Shown here one piece after another: positions 1-7,545 of a DNA stretch of 64,000 nucleotides. The translations under genes were made by a program, and so were the position numbers. The notes beneath the pieces were generated by a model. The model worked only from the letters and a program-made list of their open reading frames with translations, ran no database searches and was not told the origin of the DNA. Source of the stretch: Lysinibacillus sp. BPa_S21 (lineage in GTDB: Bacteria > Bacillota > Bacilli > Bacillales_A > Planococcaceae); contig NZ_JALIRS010000004.1 of NCBI RefSeq assembly GCF_023337795.1, forward strand, positions 495,991-559,990, read 5' to 3'. Positions within the stretch are counted from its first letter, which is position 1; each line of letters opens with the position of its first letter.

Positions 1-2
1 CA

Positions 3-1265
3 GTTAATAAAAAAGAAGTAGAGCTTATAGTAGAACATTTGAATAGTAAACATGGTATTAAAAAGACTACTATTTACTCACTATTTAATAACTCAAATAA
101 CGTTGGGAAATTGACTGTTGAAGAATTAGCCTTATTTGGTCAACAACTTGTTATTAAGTTAGGCATTGATCAGAACGAATGGATGGATACTTGGTTTACA
201 GAACGTGAGAAGAAAGAATATGAAAGTTATCAATTTGTAGATATCCAATCAATGGATGAAATAGATTTTCCTATGATGAGACATAACGTTGTGGATTTGG
301 GAGATGGTTATTACTTAACATCATTAACAAAACAAGAACTTGGAAGATTATATAAGTATGGAAAGTTAAATTATAATCCAAATGTACAACGAGGTATGAA
401 GAAAGTTTTAAGATATGGATTAGTTTCAGAAGAGCCAATAGTAATTCAAAAGAAAGTTAACGAAATTAGAAATCTAACATTAAAAAATAAATTAAGACCT
501 TCTACAGTTATATTGAATGCTAAACAATTTAGTTCAGAAGAAGATTCAGAATTAGTTTTTGATAAAGATAAAAACACATTAACGATAACAGAAGGGACAA
601 TTCTAGATATAGTTGATGGGATGCATAGAACTTTAGGAACTTATAGTGCTTACATTAGAGATAAAGAAATTCAAGGGTCTTTTCCTATTATTATATCCAA
701 CAAATCCGATGAGGAAATTAAGAGATATCAGTTAGACTTGAATAAACATACGCCTTTAACAAAAGGCAGAGCTAATGAGTTAAAAGAAGAGAATTATGCT
801 AGTGAAGTAATCAATATTTTAAAATCCAAAGGTGAACTTAAAGATAGAATTACAACAAGTACAGATATAAAACATTCATTAAAAGGTAATGAATTTATCC
901 CTTATAACACTTTATATAATGCAATTAGTAGTGTATTTAAGATCAACAGTAGGTTAGATGCTAGAAAAATTGCCGAGGAAATAAATGAATATTTAGTTTA
1001 TTTATTTGGGATTTTTGGAAAGCATGAAAATGACGAATACAAAGTTCTTTTTGATGCAGACATATTTGAAGGTCATCTAGCATTAATGAAGAAGATGGAT
1101 GAAAAAGAAATGAGATATGATGAATTAGAAAAAATTATTGATATTAATGAATTCCATATTAATAATGATCGTTGGAATGAATATAAATTGTTAAATAAGA
1201 ATATAGGTAAGCTATCTAAGAAAGACAGAAGTAGTATTGTTAAATATTTCGAAAGTCTGGTATAG
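3..1265 (+). CDS. yopQ: YopQ-like phage protein, 5' end outside window
   Basis: The reading frame is open to the first bases of the window, so the start lies upstream; TTG at 39 is only the first possible start inside. About 421 residues are visible. SPbeta YopQ is somewhat longer and also sits directly before YopR, and this order is the main reason for the name. A motif VDGMHR near the middle resembles the DGQHR-type motif of DndB/ParB-like proteins, with many charged residues around it. The function is not established; membership of the lysogeny-control region is inferred from the neighbour. The next gene starts 18 bases downstream, so the two are probably cotranscribed. Confidence 0.6.
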   Translation, partial: VNKKEVELIVEHLNSKHGIKKTTIYSLFNNSNNVGKLTVEELALFGQQLVIKLGIDQNEWMDTWFTEREKKEYESYQFVDIQSMDEIDFPMMRHNVVDLGDGYYLTSLTKQELGRLYKYGKLNYNPNVQRGMKKVLRYGLVSEEPIVIQKKVNEIRNLTLKNKLRPSTVILNAKQFSSEEDSELVFDKDKNTLTITEGTILDIVDGMHRTLGTYSAYIRDKEIQGSFPIIISNKSDEEIKRYQLDLNKHTPLTKGRANELKEENYASEVINILKSKGELKDRITTSTDIKHSLKGNEFIPYNTLYNAISSVFKINSRLDARKIAEEINEYLVYLFGIFGKHENDEYKVLFDADIFEGHLALMKKMDEKEMRYDELEKIIDINEFHINNDRWNEYKLLNKNIGKLSKKDRSSIVKYFESLV

Positions 1266-1283
1266 ATATAGGGGGAGTAATTA

Positions 1284-2258
1284 ATGTATAACGCTGAGTA
1301 TAAGGAAGCCTTTTTAAAAGCATCTGAACATGCTGAAGAAACTAAAAACCAATATAGACTGTATTTTAAGAGAACAGAAGCATTTGAGGCTCAAAAAGGT
1401 AAGGATTTATATGACATGGACTTTGGCATGTTAGAAGAATTATTTTATTGGGTGCAGAGAAAAACAGAACGATCTGCTGTAAACTTCTTTAATACAATAA
1501 AAAATTATATTACATGGGCAAAAGATAACGGGTACGGAGAAAGTTCTCTTAATCCAATTATCGATACTATAAATACAGAATTCGTATCTAAATATTTGTA
1601 TAGAGAAGGAATTAAATACTATACACGAAAAGATTTATTTAAACATTTTGAGAACATCAACAATGTACGCGATAAAGCCTTAGTTTTAGCTTTGTTTGAA
1701 GGTATAAATGGAACGAAGTTTTCGGAAATTATTAATTTAAGAAGAGAAGATTTATCAGAAAAAGAAGACAAGTATTATGCTTCTTTATTGAGTGATGAAG
1801 TTGATTTAACCAATAGACAGTTAGAAATATCAAAAGAACTATATGATATGTTAATTGAAACTTTTAATACACAAGAGTATAAGAGCGTAAACGGAAGAGT
1901 AAATCGCATTGTCGACGGTGAATACATTTTCAGAAAAAGTAGAGTTGGTGGTAATGATGTTCGTATTACAATACCAATGCTGCAGAACATTATTATAAAT
2001 GTAGTAAAGGTTGCGTTTGATGACGTGCAAATAACTACAACTTCAATTGGTAACTCTGGAGTTATGTATTATGCTAATGAATTTATGGGTAGTGACAGAG
2101 TACTCACTAAAGAAATAGCAACCAAAGTAGCTAATAAATTTGACTTATATAGCTTAGAAATAAAAGGCAAAAAGTATCCTTCTTTCATGAGATTTAAAGA
2201 AATTATTGATATAGATTTCATGGAAGAAGAGTATGGTAACTTTAAATTGAACTTCTAA
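1284..2258 (+). CDS. mrpR: MrpR (YopR)-like integrase-fold phage repressor
   Basis: The 324-residue product matches the size and position of SPbeta MrpR (YopR), the master repressor of lytic genes, which has a tyrosine-recombinase fold but no recombinase activity. An N-terminal SAM-like DNA-binding part is followed by a catalytic-like domain. Where active recombinases have the TGLR-S-E box, this protein reads GTKFSE (residues 143-148), so the first catalytic arginine is lysine, and no clear H-x-x-R or nucleophile tyrosine is seen near the end. It is therefore likely a DNA-binding regulator and not an integrase. The start ATG has GGGGGAG 8 bases upstream. A strong terminator follows. An active but divergent recombinase cannot be fully excluded. 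Confidence 0.65.
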   Translation: MYNAEYKEAFLKASEHAEETKNQYRLYFKRTEAFEAQKGKDLYDMDFGMLEELFYWVQRKTERSAVNFFNTIKNYITWAKDNGYGESSLNPIIDTINTEFVSKYLYREGIKYYTRKDLFKHFENINNVRDKALVLALFEGINGTKFSEIINLRREDLSEKEDKYYASLLSDEVDLTNRQLEISKELYDMLIETFNTQEYKSVNGRVNRIVDGEYIFRKSRVGGNDVRITIPMLQNIIINVVKVAFDDVQITTTSIGNSGVMYYANEFMGSDRVLTKEIATKVANKFDLYSLEIKGKKYPSFMRFKEIIDIDFMEEEYGNFKLNF

Positions 2259-2264
2259 GATTAA

Positions 2265-2297
2265 AAAGGACTGAATGTAGGACATTCGGTTTCCTTT
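2265..2297 (+). terminator. Hairpin terminator after the mrpR-like gene
   Basis: AAAGGACTGAATG pairs with CATTCGGTTTCCTTT around a 5-base loop, with a small internal bulge, 6 bases after the stop codon. It separates the regulator unit from the early genes. Confidence 0.7.
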
Positions 2298-2405
2298 ATA
2301 CATAATTTAATAAAATACACAATGATTGTTTGATGATTGCTAATAATATTTAAATAAAGATTTACATATCAATTAAATATTATTAAGAAGTATCGAACAA
2401 AAATG

Positions 2406-2419
2406 AGAACAAACGTTTG
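2406..2419 (+). promoter_or_regulatory. Possible LexA (SOS) box
   Basis: GAACAAACGTTT at 2407-2418 fits the core of the Bacillus LexA consensus CGAACRNRYGTTYC at every core position; only the outermost C bases differ. It lies 11 bases upstream of the -35 box of a strong promoter. Binding is inferred, not shown. Confidence 0.4.
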
Positions 2420-2429
2420 CATTTCGGTG

Positions 2430-2458
2430 TTGACATAATTTTGGATGATTGGTAAAAT
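2430..2458 (+). promoter_or_regulatory. Strong sigma-A promoter for the early region
   Basis: TTGACA at 2430-2435, a 17-base spacer and TAAAAT at 2453-2458. It follows the terminator at 2265 and reads toward the gene at 2526. It is the best promoter match in the left part of the phage. Confidence 0.75.
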
Positions 2459-2525
2459 TGGATTATAGCAGTGATAAATGTCACTATACTTATGATAAAT
2501 ACTTTTCAAAAGGGGGAATATAAAC

Positions 2526-2969
2526 ATGAGATTGGCAAAAATTGAGGCAGAAATAGCCATTTATAACCAAACACCAGAGGAATTATTAGAACTATTCGAT
2601 GGGTTAATAGCTCCTGACGGACTTTCTATCGCAAACATTAAAGGTAAAAAAATACTGAATGAGTGTCTAGATTTAAAATTTACTAAAATATTTGAATTAC
2701 ATGATGAAGAAGAGGAAGTAGTATTCTTCCAAAATGAGGCGGTATTGAAATATTATCCTTCTAATAACAAGACATTTAAAGTACAAGATATAATCAGAAT
2801 TGATGGAAGAGGCGACCATTATATTGTTCCATCTTCTTCATGCATATCGTTGTTTAACAGTGTATCACTCACTACTATAGAGATAAAAAATGCAAAAAAT
2901 ATCGGTGATGTGAAGTTGTTTTTAGAGCAGAACTACCCAGAATACATAGTGCTTCGTAAAATTACCTAA
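2526..2969 (+). CDS. Hypothetical phage protein, first gene after early promoter
   Basis: A 147-residue soluble protein of no recognised family. ATG is preceded by AGGGGGAAT at good spacing. An acidic run HDEEEEVV lies in the middle. As the first gene after the 2430 promoter and the LexA-like box, it is probably expressed early or on induction; that timing is inferred from the promoter only. The 108-base gap that follows holds a weak GGTGTG/CGCACC stem and the first copy of the ATACATAA motif. Confidence 0.7.
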   Translation: MRLAKIEAEIAIYNQTPEELLELFDGLIAPDGLSIANIKGKKILNECLDLKFTKIFELHDEEEEVVFFQNEAVLKYYPSNNKTFKVQDIIRIDGRGDHYIVPSSSCISLFNSVSLTTIEIKNAKNIGDVKLFLEQNYPEYIVLRKIT

Positions 2970-3077
2970 TTAAGAATTAATTACGGTTAATGCTAGGGGT
3001 GTGGTATTGGCAATGTCTCTAATGTCGCACCTTGAAATTAATATATTATAAAATAAAATACATAAAGGTGGTATGTT

Positions 3078-3287
3078 ATGAATAAAAAATACAGTGAAAA
3101 ACGTTATGATGATTTTGGATTATTTATTTTTCCTAATAAACGAGGAGAAGGTTTTAAAATAATTAGAGATGAGGATGGATGGATATTTGATAAGACATAC
3201 AAAGATGAACAAGCTGCACAAAATTGGATAGATGACATGATCGAGCTTACAGATAAATCAAAAGCAAAATGGAAAGCAAATATATAA
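3078..3287 (+). CDS. Small hypothetical phage protein
   Basis: 69 residues, rich in aromatic and charged residues (DDFGLFIFPNKRGEG near the N-terminus), family not recognised. ATG follows ATACATAA-AGGTGG, the arrangement seen before many genes of this phage. Confidence 0.6.
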   Translation: MNKKYSEKRYDDFGLFIFPNKRGEGFKIIRDEDGWIFDKTYKDEQAAQNWIDDMIELTDKSKAKWKANI

Positions 3288-3313
3288 AATACATAATGGT
3301 AGAGGTAATACAT

Positions 3314-3703
3314 ATGATTAAAATTTATACTGACGGTAGCTATAAGGATGGATCATCTACACATCACTACTTTGTCATGAAAGGTAATAAAAGAATAAAA
3401 AGAAGAACATTTATTGGATTTGATGAATCATCTAATAAAGCGGAAGCAACAACTATAATTAAAGCTTTACAGATGGCATTAAAGAAAGGATGGGAAGGTG
3501 TAACAATTCATACAGATTCGTTAACTACTGTATATGGCGTTAAACATGGAAAATTCAATAATGAAGATTTTCGATACATAGCGCATTTACTTAAAGTAAC
3601 AAAATCAAATATACTGTGGAAGAACAGAAGACATTATAGAATTAAAAAGGCAGATATTGAGTGCCGCAAGATGATGAAAACAAAATTAAGACGAGTAGTT
3701 TAA
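3314..3703 (+). CDS. RNase H-fold protein
   Basis: About 129 residues from ATG 3314, chosen because GTAGAGGT lies 7 bases upstream; an in-frame ATG at 3296 is possible. Three acidic motifs of the RNase H fold appear in order: IYTDGSY near the N-terminus, NKAEA with the glutamate, and IHTDS with the second aspartate. RNase H enzymes cleave the RNA strand of RNA-DNA hybrids, for example to remove primers. The protein is short but contains the full acidic triad. It lies in the early small-gene region and not in the replication block. Confidence 0.7.
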   Translation: MIKIYTDGSYKDGSSTHHYFVMKGNKRIKRRTFIGFDESSNKAEATTIIKALQMALKKGWEGVTIHTDSLTTVYGVKHGKFNNEDFRYIAHLLKVTKSNILWKNRRHYRIKKADIECRKMMKTKLRRVV

Positions 3704-3732
3704 AAATACATACATAAAGGTGAGAGTGAAAA

Positions 3733-3972
3733 ATGAATAAAGATATCATAAATTTAAAGAACACTTTTGGAGCTATTATTGATGAATACAATAAAGGTTC
3801 AATGCTAAATGATGACGACAGCATGAAGTCTTGGATTGCTAGATGTGATTGGTTTGTTAAACAGATGGTTGACATTAAAGTAGGTGCAGGATTCAAATAT
3901 TTTGAGTTGCAAAAAGAGTATAATCCTCTTCAAGAAAATAACAGTGTTGGAGAAGGTGAAGAAACTGAATGA
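3733..3972 (+). CDS. Small hypothetical phage protein
   Basis: 79 residues with an acidic C-terminus and no recognised family. ATG is preceded by AAAGGTGAGAG. Its last codons overlap the start region of the next gene in another frame, which suggests translational coupling. Confidence 0.6.
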   Translation: MNKDIINLKNTFGAIIDEYNKGSMLNDDDSMKSWIARCDWFVKQMVDIKVGAGFKYFELQKEYNPLQENNSVGEGEETE

Positions 3973-4138
3973 TTTTCATGAGTCGAATATCATTGGTCAG
4001 TGTGCAAACAAAGAATGTTTAAATGACTTAACAAGAGAGGACGAGTATCTAATAGATGAACATAATTTATACTGCGATTCAATTTGTTACACTAAGTACA
4101 TGTTGAATGTAGGCACAGTAAAAGAAATTAAATATTAA
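3956..4138 (+). CDS. Small zinc-binding-like protein, start uncertain
   Basis: The frame ends at 4138 and contains C-x4-C then C-x3-C (CANKEC and CDSIC), a likely zinc-ribbon pair. No ATG with a ribosome site exists in frame. Candidates are GTG 3956, TTG 3947 or CTG 3965; the last has AAGGTG at the best spacing. The overlap with the gene before it suggests coupled translation. Confidence 0.5.
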   Translation: MKKLNDFHESNIIGQCANKECLNDLTREDEYLIDEHNLYCDSICYTKYMLNVGTVKEIKY

Positions 4139-4235
4139 AATACATAATATATAGATTTTATTAAAAGTGAAATACTCTATATAGTAATAAAATATAAAAT
4201 AAACACCATATATAGTATTGGAAGGAGGAGTTATC

Positions 4236-4316
4236 ATGAAGCACGAGAATTGGAATTCATTAAGTATCTTCTTATTAGGATTAGCTTATGTTATTCATTT
4301 ATTTACAATGCATTAA
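4236..4316 (+). CDS. 26-residue membrane peptide
   Basis: A short frame with a very good ribosome site (GGAGGAG, 7 bases before ATG). The product has a polar N-terminus and one hydrophobic stretch (IFLLGLAYVIHLF), so it would be a single-span membrane peptide. The AT-rich 95 bases upstream hold an ATACATAA copy at 4140 and a TATATAG repeat pair. Function unknown. Confidence 0.5.
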   Translation: MKHENWNSLSIFLLGLAYVIHLFTMH

Positions 4317-4389
4317 GAATAAATATATAACAAAAACATATTAAATCAAAATTATTAAAAATATAATACATAACTGGAGAATATACATA

Positions 4390-4656
4390 ATGAATCAATA
4401 CATAGTTTCGTTAGTTTTAAATGGTGACGAATACAACATGAATGTAAAGACAGAGAGTAAAGAAGCTGCTTTACAGTATGTTAAGGACAACCTTAACTTT
4501 GACAAAATAATAGGTGTTGCAGAAAAGCTAGACTTTAAACGCAAACGATTTGGTTATTTAGGTAATCCAGATCGCACTCCATATGGAAGTAGAAGTAAGG
4601 ATATGAAGGCAGCAAGAAAAGTTAAGCGTGGAAATATTGTTAAAAAGAAAGCATAA
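4390..4656 (+). CDS. Hypothetical basic phage protein
   Basis: 88 residues. The N-terminal half looks like a small beta-alpha fold and the C-terminal third is very basic (KAARKVKRG...KKKA), which would suit nucleic-acid binding. The ATG overlaps the end of an ATACATAA copy; GGAGA at 4376 is the ribosome site. No family recognised. Confidence 0.6.
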   Translation: MNQYIVSLVLNGDEYNMNVKTESKEAALQYVKDNLNFDKIIGVAEKLDFKRKRFGYLGNPDRTPYGSRSKDMKAARKVKRGNIVKKKA

Positions 4657-4684
4657 AATAATACATTCATAAAGAGGTGATAAA

Positions 4685-5095
4685 ATGTATGAAGCTTGGT
4701 CGGATGCATCTGTAAGGGGTGATATTGGATATATAGCTTACATTGTCTTTGAAGGCGATATTATAAAGTATCGATTCACAGCAAGAGTGAACATCGATTG
4801 TAATTACACTTTGGAAAAATTAGCTCTATGTTTATTAGTTAAAAAGGTAAATGAATTAGGGATAGAGCAAGATGAAATTACAATATTTACTGATTGTAAA
4901 GGAATTCCACATCAATTAAGCAAAAAGACTTCTAAAGTATATACACAATTTAACCTATTGATAAAAGAAAAGATAATAAGAAAATACAGGAAGGTCATAA
5001 GTTTTAAACATGGTAGAAGAAACAAAGCTCATAAATTAAGTAGATTAGATTCTATTAATTGGTTTGATTATAACACTGCTATTAAATTTAAATAA
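4685..5095 (+). CDS. Second RNase H-fold protein
   Basis: 136 residues. The acidic motifs are WSDAS near the N-terminus, LEKLAL with the glutamate, IFTDCKG with the second aspartate, and a basic RRNKAHKLSR segment with the histidine. The overall layout matches RNase H-like proteins found alone in phage and plasmid genomes. It is clearly different in sequence from the RNase H-like gene at 3314. Start ATG follows AAGAGGTG. Confidence 0.6.
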   Translation: MYEAWSDASVRGDIGYIAYIVFEGDIIKYRFTARVNIDCNYTLEKLALCLLVKKVNELGIEQDEITIFTDCKGIPHQLSKKTSKVYTQFNLLIKEKIIRKYRKVISFKHGRRNKAHKLSRLDSINWFDYNTAIKFK

Positions 5096-5128
5096 TATAA
5101 ATACATATAAAGAAAGGGAGAATTGAAT

Positions 5129-5734
5129 ATGCGTAAAGACATTATGGTTGATATTGAAACACTTGGTACTGGAGAAAATGCGACTGTATTTCAAATTTCA
5201 GCAATGAGTTTTGATTTAACTACAGGGGACAATCACGATTCAATTAATTTAATTGGAGATATAGAAAAGTACGGTAGCTTAAATGTGGACGGTTCAACAT
5301 TGAAATGGTGGCTAAATACAGATAAAGAATTGCTTACTGAATTACTGATTAAGGGTACATATGCGGAATACGACTTATTTGAAGCTTTGCAGAAATGGTT
5401 AGAAGCACAATCGACTACAGGTGATATGAAAGACGTTTACTTATGGGGTAACGGCATCCTATTTGATAATGCTAAATTACAGACTAATTTAAATAGCTGT
5501 AGTGGATTGAAGTATCCTATTTTCTATCGTAATGATCGTGATGTGCGTACAATTTTAGAATTAGCTAGTATTAAATCAGGCTTAACAGAAGATGAAATTA
5601 AAGAGTCTGTGACAGATGAAAATGAACGTAAACATGATGCCTTTGATGATATTGCATTCCAAATTCGTTTAGTAGTTAAGTGTTATAAAATACTGATGGA
5701 TACAAAAGAATTGAACTCTGAAGAATGTTTTTAA
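5129..5734 (+). CDS. DEDD-family 3'-5' exonuclease
   Basis: 201 residues. VDIETLGT at the N-terminus supplies the first D-x-E, WGNGILFDN the middle aspartate, and KHDAFDDI the H-D pair. This is the pattern of the Rv2179c-like exoribonuclease family, common in phages. ATG 5129 is preferred over TTG 5123 because GGGAG then has normal spacing. The substrate, RNA or DNA, cannot be told from the sequence. A hairpin follows the stop. Confidence 0.75.
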   Translation: MRKDIMVDIETLGTGENATVFQISAMSFDLTTGDNHDSINLIGDIEKYGSLNVDGSTLKWWLNTDKELLTELLIKGTYAEYDLFEALQKWLEAQSTTGDMKDVYLWGNGILFDNAKLQTNLNSCSGLKYPIFYRNDRDVRTILELASIKSGLTEDEIKESVTDENERKHDAFDDIAFQIRLVVKCYKILMDTKELNSEECF

Positions 5735-5736
5735 TT

Positions 5737-5774
5737 AAAACCACTCTATTATTTAAAAATTTGAATGGTTTTTA
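5737..5774 (+). terminator. Hairpin after the exonuclease gene
   Basis: AAAACCACTC pairs with GAATGGTTTT with one mismatch over a 16-base AT-rich loop and runs into TTTTT. Confidence 0.5.
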
Positions 5775-5791
5775 TGAAAGGAGAAGTGGTT

Positions 5792-5917
5792 ATGATTACA
5801 GAAGTTATTGACGAATTAAACAGAAGAATGGAAGAATCATTGGACAATGAAGATACAGAAGCATATAACAATTTAAATGCTTTTTATCAATGGTTTGTAG
5901 AGAAGTTTATCTATTAA
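5792..5917 (+). CDS. 41-residue phage protein
   Basis: A short acidic alpha-helical product. AAAGGAG stands just upstream of the ATG. It is the first of three tiny genes in a row; family not recognised. Confidence 0.5.
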   Translation: MITEVIDELNRRMEESLDNEDTEAYNNLNAFYQWFVEKFIY

Positions 5918-5964
5918 ATAATTTGTGAATTATCCAGTAAAAATTCAAAAAGGAGACTTAGACG

Positions 5965-6105
5965 ATGACAATAGAAGAATATATAAATAGCAAAGATAAT
6001 GGACAATCATTAGAAGAGATTCAAAAGGACAAGCTACTAAGTGAAGCTACAGTTTGGACGTTAGAACTTGGCTACCAATGCTATTTACAAAAGGTAAACA
6101 TTTGA
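5965..6105 (+). CDS. 46-residue phage protein
   Basis: Starts MTIEEYINSK. AAAAAGGAG lies upstream at good spacing. It is short and helical, with one cysteine near the C-terminus, and the family is not recognised. Confidence 0.5.
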   Translation: MTIEEYINSKDNGQSLEEIQKDKLLSEATVWTLELGYQCYLQKVNI

Positions 6106-6140
6106 ACAATATTAATCAGTAATTAAGAAGGAGAATAAAA

Positions 6141-6299
6141 ATGAAAGTTCATAAACTTATTGAGAAGTTACAAAAATTAGACGGTGATTTAGATGTATGG
6201 GTGAGTAGTGATGGTCTTAATTATGAAATTGCTGACGAGGTAGACGTTGATAGTGAAAATGATGTTATTATTTTAGGGAAATTCAAGCCTAATTATTGA
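6141..6299 (+). CDS. 52-residue phage protein
   Basis: Starts MKVHKLIEKLQKLDGDLDVW, a pattern seen in small phage proteins of unknown role. AAGAAGGAG stands upstream of ATG. The C-terminal half is acidic and beta-rich. Confidence 0.55.
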   Translation: MKVHKLIEKLQKLDGDLDVWVSSDGLNYEIADEVDVDSENDVIILGKFKPNY

Positions 6300-6314
6300 A
6301 AATACGATGACATT

Positions 6315-6377
6315 GAATAATAGTGGAATTTTATAAAATGAAGAACGGTGTCATAGGCATCATAGCCACTATTATTC
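6315..6377 (+). other. Perfect 12-base inverted repeat in a gene-free stretch
   Basis: GAATAATAGTGG at 6315-6326 is the exact reverse complement of CCACTATTATTC at 6366-6377, with 39 bases between. No good gene lies in 6300-6580, and no T-run follows, so this is not a classical terminator. It could fold into an RNA stem between the tiny genes and the promoter at 6429. Confidence 0.55.
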
Positions 6378-6428
6378 TTGATACTAGTAACTTAGATAAA
6401 ATTAATTAATAAAATACATAAAAAATAG

Positions 6429-6457
6429 TTGAAATTGGTAATGTAATAGTTTAAGAT
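6429..6457 (+). promoter_or_regulatory. Likely sigma-A promoter
   Basis: TTGAAA at 6429-6434, 17 bases, TAAGAT at 6452-6457. An ATACATAA copy (6414-6421) lies directly upstream of the -35 box, as at the promoters at 13,527 and 30,634. It reads toward the macro-domain and sigma-factor genes. Confidence 0.55.
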
Positions 6458-6582
6458 ATATTTAACAAATAAAACAAATAAATGAAAGTTATAACATTCT
6501 CATTTTAAATTAATAGTTGTTATGTAGCAAATGTCGGTGTTTAGTTAATAAAATACATAATGATGAAACGGAGATGTTGATA

Positions 6583-6774
6583 ATGTTTGAAGAAATAAAA
6601 CAGATAAGTAATGATTCCATAATAGATAATAAATTAAGAGAAGCGTTCATTAAGCAGATGGCAAAAGGTTATCAAGAAATGGGAGAGTTAAGCCTTCAAA
6701 TTTCTAATGAATGGTACAGTGTCGAAAATGAAGGTGAATCGATAAACGATAAAATAGTAAAAGGGGAGTGGTGA
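6583..6774 (+). CDS. Small hypothetical helical protein
   Basis: 63 residues from ATG 6583; an in-frame TTG at 6517 would give a longer form but has no ribosome site. The product is helical and acidic. Its stop overlaps the ribosome-site region of the macro-domain gene, so the two are coupled. Confidence 0.55.
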   Translation: MFEEIKQISNDSIIDNKLREAFIKQMAKGYQEMGELSLQISNEWYSVENEGESINDKIVKGEW

Positions 6775-6776
6775 TC

Positions 6777-7232
6777 TTGATTAAAATTGTACAAAGTGAC
6801 ATTTTACAAAGTGACAAAGATATAATTGGACATCAAGTGAATTGTTTAGGAGTTATGGGTGCAGGAGTAGCTAAACAAGTCAAGGCTAAGTATTCCGAGA
6901 CATTCTTAGAGTATAAAAAGATTTGTGATGTTTATAAAGAAAATAAAGAAGAGTTAATGGGTCATGTTTATATGGCTCATAACTCTGACGGAAAGATTAT
7001 TGCAAACGTATTTAGTCAACTGGATGTAGGTAGAAATGAACGTAAAACTGACTATAAAAAACTTAAAGTAGGTCTGAAAAAGGTATACGAGTACGCAAAG
7101 GAAAACAATCTATCAGTTGCTTTGCCATACAAGATTGGTTGTGGGTTAGCAGGAGGTAATTGGAACATTGTTTATAAAATAATTGATTCAGTTTTTGATG
7201 ATTATGAGGTAACGCTGTACGAGTTTAAATAA
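6777..7232 (+). CDS. Macro-domain (ADP-ribose-binding) protein
   Basis: 151 residues from TTG 6777, chosen because AAGGGGAG lies 8 bases upstream; GTG 6768 would overlap that site. It covers one whole macro domain: HQVNCLGVMGAGVA forms the first ligand loop and YKIGCGLAGGNW the second. These signatures resemble Poa1p-type macro domains that act on ADP-ribose 1''-phosphate or remove ADP-ribose. In a phage it may counter host ADP-ribosylation or NAD-based defence, or recycle RNA-ligation products; that role is inferred. It sits two genes before the sigma factor. Confidence 0.75.
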   Translation: MIKIVQSDILQSDKDIIGHQVNCLGVMGAGVAKQVKAKYSETFLEYKKICDVYKENKEELMGHVYMAHNSDGKIIANVFSQLDVGRNERKTDYKKLKVGLKKVYEYAKENNLSVALPYKIGCGLAGGNWNIVYKIIDSVFDDYEVTLYEFK

Positions 7233-7276
7233 AAGGATGTTTTTATTTAAAAATACATAAGAATAGAGGTGCAGAA

Positions 7277-7534
7277 ATGGTTATACATTTATTTGACGAA
7301 ATGCGATCCAATAGAAAGACATCTCAACAATACATTATTACATACGAAAATAAAGAAACTATTAAAGAATTATCTAAGTTAGGTTCAATTACATATAAAT
7401 CTCCAGTAATTAATGTATTATTTATTGATACAATGAAAAGTAGAAACGAGTTAATGAATGTTGAAGGAGTTATGAGCGTTACATTGCCGAAGAATGGCAG
7501 ATTATTAAATAATAAAGAGAAAAGTACATATTAG
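7277..7534 (+). CDS. Hypothetical phage protein
   Basis: 85 residues, no family recognised. ATG is preceded by ATACATAA-GAATAGAGGTG. The gene ends 11 bases before the sigma-factor gene and is probably cotranscribed with it. Confidence 0.55.
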   Translation: MVIHLFDEMRSNRKTSQQYIITYENKETIKELSKLGSITYKSPVINVLFIDTMKSRNELMNVEGVMSVTLPKNGRLLNNKEKSTY

Positions 7535-7545
7535 AGGAACAATGA

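Noticed and set aside
1284..2258. Active phage integrase
   Set aside because: The first catalytic arginine is replaced, the C-terminal tyrosine signature is missing, and the gene neighbour points to MrpR.
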